8,300 nt of DNA from Alistipes sp. Lineage in GTDB: Bacteria > Bacteroidota > Bacteroidia > Bacteroidales > Rikenellaceae. The stretch covers positions 1-8,300 of the forward strand of contig JAGBTW010000196.1 in assembly GCA_017631135.1 (NCBI GenBank), read 5' to 3'. Under the pieces are notes generated by a model. It did no database searches and was not told the DNA's origin. It saw only the letters and a program-made list of their open reading frames with translations. This document shows positions 6,227-8,300 of the stretch, piece after piece (positions within the stretch are counted from its first letter, which is position 1; each line of letters begins with the position of its first letter). A program made the position numbers and the translations under genes.

Positions 6227-7828
6227 ATGCGTGGATTTCTAAAATACATCGTTGCGGCGGTTGTCGCGATGGCTGTGGTTGCGGGATGTGTGCATAACGA
6301 TATCCCATACCCCCTCAAGAAGCTCGACATCCTCGTGTTCGAGGCTGACGGTCTCGCACAGCCAGCAACGATAAACGCGAACAACTATACCGTTTCGCTC
6401 TCGTTGCTCGAGACAACCGATGTGCGCAAGCTCAATGTCACACGCGTGGAGATGACCGAGGGTGCGACAAGCAATGTCACCTTCCCTGGTGTTTTCGACC
6501 TTCGCACACCTATCTATGTGACACTCTCGCAGTACCAGGACTATGAGTGGACAATATCTGCCGAGCAGAACATCGAGTACTACTTCGAGGTCGAGGGACA
6601 GACGGGAGAGTCTGAAATTGATGTGACCAACCACATTGTTACGGCCTACGTTCCTACGGATGCCGACTTCAAAAATATCAACATTACAGCGGCGAAGTTT
6701 GGTCCCAAGGATATAACATCCTACTCGCCCGACCCGCTGTCGCTCAAGGATTTCGATAACACCGTGCGCCATGTCGAGGTGCGCTATCATGACGACATTG
6801 TCGAGGATTGGACGATATGCATCGTGCCCAAGGACCTCGAGATTGAGATGACACAGGTTGACGCGTGGGCAAAGCGCATCTGGCTCAAGGCTATCGGTCG
6901 CAGTGGCTCGGACATGGGCTTCAGATACCGCGTTGCGGGTAGCGAGGAGTGGATGACGGCTACGAATGTGACCGTAAGCGGTGGTAACGTGTCGGGCTAT
7001 GTAGACAACCTCGAGCCGCTTACAACATACGAGGTCATAGCATACTCGGGTGAGCACATCACAGATGTCGTTACCGTAACGACAGAGGATGTCTCGGTGC
7101 TTATAAATGGCGGTATGGAGGATTGGCTATTCAAGGATGGCACATACTACCCCTATGCCGATGGTGCAGCGCCCTTCTGGGCTACGGGTAACGACGGTGC
7201 GAAGATTGCCAGCACCATCCTCACCGAGCCTACGACAGAGACGCGCCCAGGCACATCAGGAGTATATGCCGCAGCGCTACAGTCGAAGAAGGCTTCAGTC
7301 ATGGGCATCGGTAAGTTTGCCGCGGGTAACATCTTCCTCGGTCGCTTTGGTGGCCTCAAGGGTGTCAATGGTCTTGTGTTCTTCGGTCGCCCATCAACGG
7401 CTCGCCCCGTAGCACTGCACGGCTGGGTGAAGTACGACCAGGGCATGATTGACGAGTTTGGTGGCGCTCCAGCGTCGCGCCCCGACCTTAAGGTGGGTGA
7501 CCCCGACGAGGGACAGATATTCATCGCCGTAGGTAACTGGACCGCAGAGGAGTATGGTGGCGATGCCGATAGCCCTGTATCTGTCGACACCAGCGACCCC
7601 TCGACATTCTTCGATATCAAGGGTAAGAACGTCATCGGCGCGGGTGAGCTTGTGTTCACCGAGGGCACTGATGGCTGGATGGAGTTTACCATACCTCTCG
7701 ACTATGTGTCAACATCCGAGGTGCCTACGCACATGATAATCGTCTGCACAGGCTCTCGCTTCGGTGATTACTTTACGGGCTCGACAGGTAGTCGAATGTT
7801 GGTGGATGATTTGTCACTCATCTATTAA
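6227..7828 (+). CDS. PCMD-domain lipoprotein (BT2081-like)
   Basis: The 533-residue product has a lipobox V18-A19-G20-C21 after a hydrophobic signal segment. Residues about 30-205 form a beta-rich N-terminal region (GVFDLRTPIYVTLSQYQDY, WTISAEQNIEYYFEVEGQ, IVTAYVPTDADF) of the kind seen in BT2081-like proteins. An FN3-like module follows at about 208-288 (IWLKAIGRSG, FRYRVAGSEEWM, LEPLTTYEVIAYSGE). The PCMD domain occupies about 293-533 and keeps the same landmarks as the third gene of the window: NGGMEDW (294-300), APFWATGNDG, RPGTSG, SVMGIGKFAAGN, FFGRP and the terminal GDYFTGSTGSRMLVDD. Unlike that gene it has no DUF4493 region. BT2081-type proteins are proposed to take part in carbohydrate metabolism, with a jelly-roll-like C-terminal domain; activity has not been established. 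It closes the operon, followed by a hairpin terminator. The residues after the lipid cysteine (V-H-N-D) lack a clear acidic export signal. Confidence 0.9.
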   Translation: MRGFLKYIVAAVVAMAVVAGCVHNDIPYPLKKLDILVFEADGLAQPATINANNYTVSLSLLETTDVRKLNVTRVEMTEGATSNVTFPGVFDLRTPIYVTLSQYQDYEWTISAEQNIEYYFEVEGQTGESEIDVTNHIVTAYVPTDADFKNINITAAKFGPKDITSYSPDPLSLKDFDNTVRHVEVRYHDDIVEDWTICIVPKDLEIEMTQVDAWAKRIWLKAIGRSGSDMGFRYRVAGSEEWMTATNVTVSGGNVSGYVDNLEPLTTYEVIAYSGEHITDVVTVTTEDVSVLINGGMEDWLFKDGTYYPYADGAAPFWATGNDGAKIASTILTEPTTETRPGTSGVYAAALQSKKASVMGIGKFAAGNIFLGRFGGLKGVNGLVFFGRPSTARPVALHGWVKYDQGMIDEFGGAPASRPDLKVGDPDEGQIFIAVGNWTAEEYGGDADSPVSVDTSDPSTFFDIKGKNVIGAGELVFTEGTDGWMEFTIPLDYVSTSEVPTHMIIVCTGSRFGDYFTGSTGSRMLVDDLSLIY

Positions 7829-7957
7829 TTTCTTGTGATAGTGGCGCGTTAGCGGCACATCCCTAAAAGTAGACCACCAAGGGCTGTACTACTATGTACT
7901 ATCCCTTGGTGGTCTCTTTTGTGATGCACCACTACCACACCACTCTGACAAGAAATT
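7827..7957. repeat. Nested inverted-repeat element around the terminator
   Basis: Three inverted repeats are nested here. The outer arms aatttcttgt (7827-7836) and acaagaaatt (7948-7957) are perfectly complementary over 10 bp. The middle arms tagtggcgc (7839-7847) and gcaccacta (7926-7934) match at 8 of 9. The inner arms are the 13-bp terminator stem. The outer left arm overlaps the last two bases of the TAA stop of the final operon gene. Such a layout could be a folded 3' end of the message or a remnant of a small non-coding palindromic element; no target duplication was seen at its edges. Confidence 0.5.
7865..7920 (+). terminator. Intrinsic terminator of the operon, probably active in both directions
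   Basis: A perfect 13-bp stem is formed by agaccaccaaggg (7871-7883) and cccttggtggtct (7903-7915), with a 19-nt loop that itself contains two GTAC tetramers able to pair. The stem extends outward past one bulged T (7870) through AAAAG (7865-7869) against CTTTT (7916-7920). The T-run on the right serves the + strand and the A-run on the left would serve the - strand. It begins 36 nt after the stop of the last lipoprotein gene. Confidence 0.8.
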
Positions 7958-7993
7958 GGGGTCGTGGGGCTAATAAAAGGGAGAAGATTTGAC

Positions 7994-8056
7994 GGGTTCA
8001 ACGGGTTCAAAGAGTTCAAAGGGTTCGAAGGGTTCAAAGAGCTCGAAGGGTTCTAA
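7994..8056. repeat. Tandem array of seven 9-bp units, consensus GGGTTCAAA
   Basis: Seven consecutive 9-bp units run gggttcaac, gggttcaaa, gagttcaaa, gggttcgaa, gggttcaaa, gagctcgaa, gggttctaa. The units are imperfect, so they have diverged since expansion. Because nine is a multiple of three, the minus strand reads as a short run of Asn-Pro-Leu/Ser, which I regard as a by-product and not a gene. The 36 bases between the nested repeat and this array (7958-7993) show nothing I can assign. Confidence 0.85.
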
Positions 8057-8082
8057 AAGGAAACTTCCCTTTAGAACCTTTT
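8049..8082 (+). terminator. Hairpin formed by the last 9-bp unit and its inverted copy, followed by TTTT
   Basis: The arms ggttctaaaagg (8049-8060) and ccctttagaacc (8067-8078) pair over 12 positions with one A-C mismatch and a six-base loop, and TTTT follows at 8079-8082. Two more inverted unit-like copies follow, ttttagacc (8079-8087) and ttttgaacc (8090-8098). It may act as a weak second terminator that insulates the downstream promoter, or may simply be a by-product of the repeat array. Confidence 0.5.
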
Positions 8083-8142
8083 AGACCACTTTTGAACCTT
8101 TGCCCCCTTTATATAATTATTAAAAAAAATTATGAATTCTTA

Positions 8143-8174
8143 ATTGCTTTATCCGAATAGTTTTCGTACCTTTG
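8143..8174 (+). promoter_or_regulatory. Bacteroides-type promoter for the gene at the right edge
   Basis: The -7 box tacctttg (8167-8174) matches TAnnTTTG exactly. ATTG at 8143-8146 matches three of four bases of the -33 TTTG element with a 20-bp spacer, which is the usual spacing for the primary sigma factor of Bacteroidota. An A/T-rich stretch (8109-8142, with eight A in a row) lies just upstream and could serve as an UP-like element. The transcript would start near 8180. Confidence 0.72.
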
Positions 8175-8180
8175 TCACGG

Positions 8181-8282
8181 TTTGTGCAATGGGAAATAAG
8201 ACACGAAATTTTGTTTAACTGCGCAAAATCAATAATGAAAGAATAAAGTATTGATATACAATAAATTAAAAACATTAAAGCT
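8181..8282 (+). promoter_or_regulatory. AT-rich 5' leader of the downstream gene
   Basis: About 100 nt lie between the predicted transcription start and the next ATG. The last 40 bases are strongly A/T-rich with no Shine-Dalgarno site, as is common before well-translated Bacteroidota genes. The leader holds a nine-codon reading frame (ATG 8189, stop 8216-8218) and a possible short stem of attttg with caaaat near 8208-8229. I cannot match it to a known riboswitch or leader. Confidence 0.4.
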
Positions 8283-8300
8283 ATGATTTACTCACACGAA
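8283..8300 (+). CDS. Start of an unidentified gene, cut by the window edge
   Basis: An ATG at 8283 opens a frame reading MIYSHE up to the last base of the window. It follows a good promoter and an A-rich leader, so a real gene start is likely, separate from the operon on the left. Six residues are too few to name a product. Confidence 0.55.

Noticed and set aside
6239..7057. Long minus-strand open frame (272 codons) opposite the last lipoprotein gene.
   Set aside because: It lies wholly inside a well-supported gene with signal peptide and PCMD domain; frequent GAG and CTC codons keep the opposite strand open, and its product shows no recognisable domain.
7849..8037. Minus-strand open frame of 62 codons reading Asn-Pro-Leu/Ser repeats.
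   Set aside because: The repeats come from the 9-bp tandem array, and the rest crosses the terminator stem; no promoter or plausible start context was seen.
7994..8098. CRISPR array.
   Set aside because: The units are 9 bp with no spacers, and no cas gene is present.

Overview
The window looks like a chromosomal segment of a gut-type Bacteroidota, most likely order Bacteroidales. I infer this from the lipoprotein families, the lack of consistent Shine-Dalgarno sites, and a TAnnTTTG promoter near the right end. The genus cannot be fixed from sequence alone; overall base composition is moderate and Glu is almost always GAG.

Layout: positions 1-7828 hold six same-strand genes with short gaps (26, 29, 67, 12 and 5 nt), which reads as one operon whose promoter and first part lie to the left. 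The order is: the C-terminal end of a DUF4493-type protein; a DUF4493 lipoprotein carrying two copies of a C-terminal beta-rich module; a DUF4493 lipoprotein ending in a PCMD domain (putative carbohydrate metabolism domain, the BT2081 family); two tandem paralogous proteins with Sec signal peptides that look like outer-membrane beta-barrels; and a second PCMD lipoprotein. A strong symmetric hairpin follows the last gene. From 7829 to 8282 there is no gene. That stretch holds the terminator, a larger nested inverted repeat around it, a tandem array of seven 9-bp units with a downstream hairpin and inverted copies, and then a good Bacteroides-type promoter. The promoter leads into an AT-rich leader of about 100 nt and the first six codons of another gene at the right edge.

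Inferred role: all products carry export signals, and three have lipoboxes. DUF4493 modules, FN3-like modules and PCMD jelly-roll-like domains suggest a cell-surface complex that binds or processes a polymeric ligand, possibly glycan. The paralogous barrels could be its membrane anchors or partners. No TonB-dependent transporter, SusD-like protein, glycoside hydrolase, sigma/anti-sigma pair or pilus assembly gene is visible in the window, so this is not a recognisable polysaccharide utilisation locus and the function remains unproven.

Codon style differs along the operon. The DUF4493 genes favour T-ending codons (GGT, GTT, GCT), while the barrel genes and the last lipoprotein gene favour C/G-ending ones. 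The change falls at the 67-nt gap holding the intercistronic hairpin. Smaller AT-richer patches occur at the 3' parts of the second and third genes, close to domain borders.
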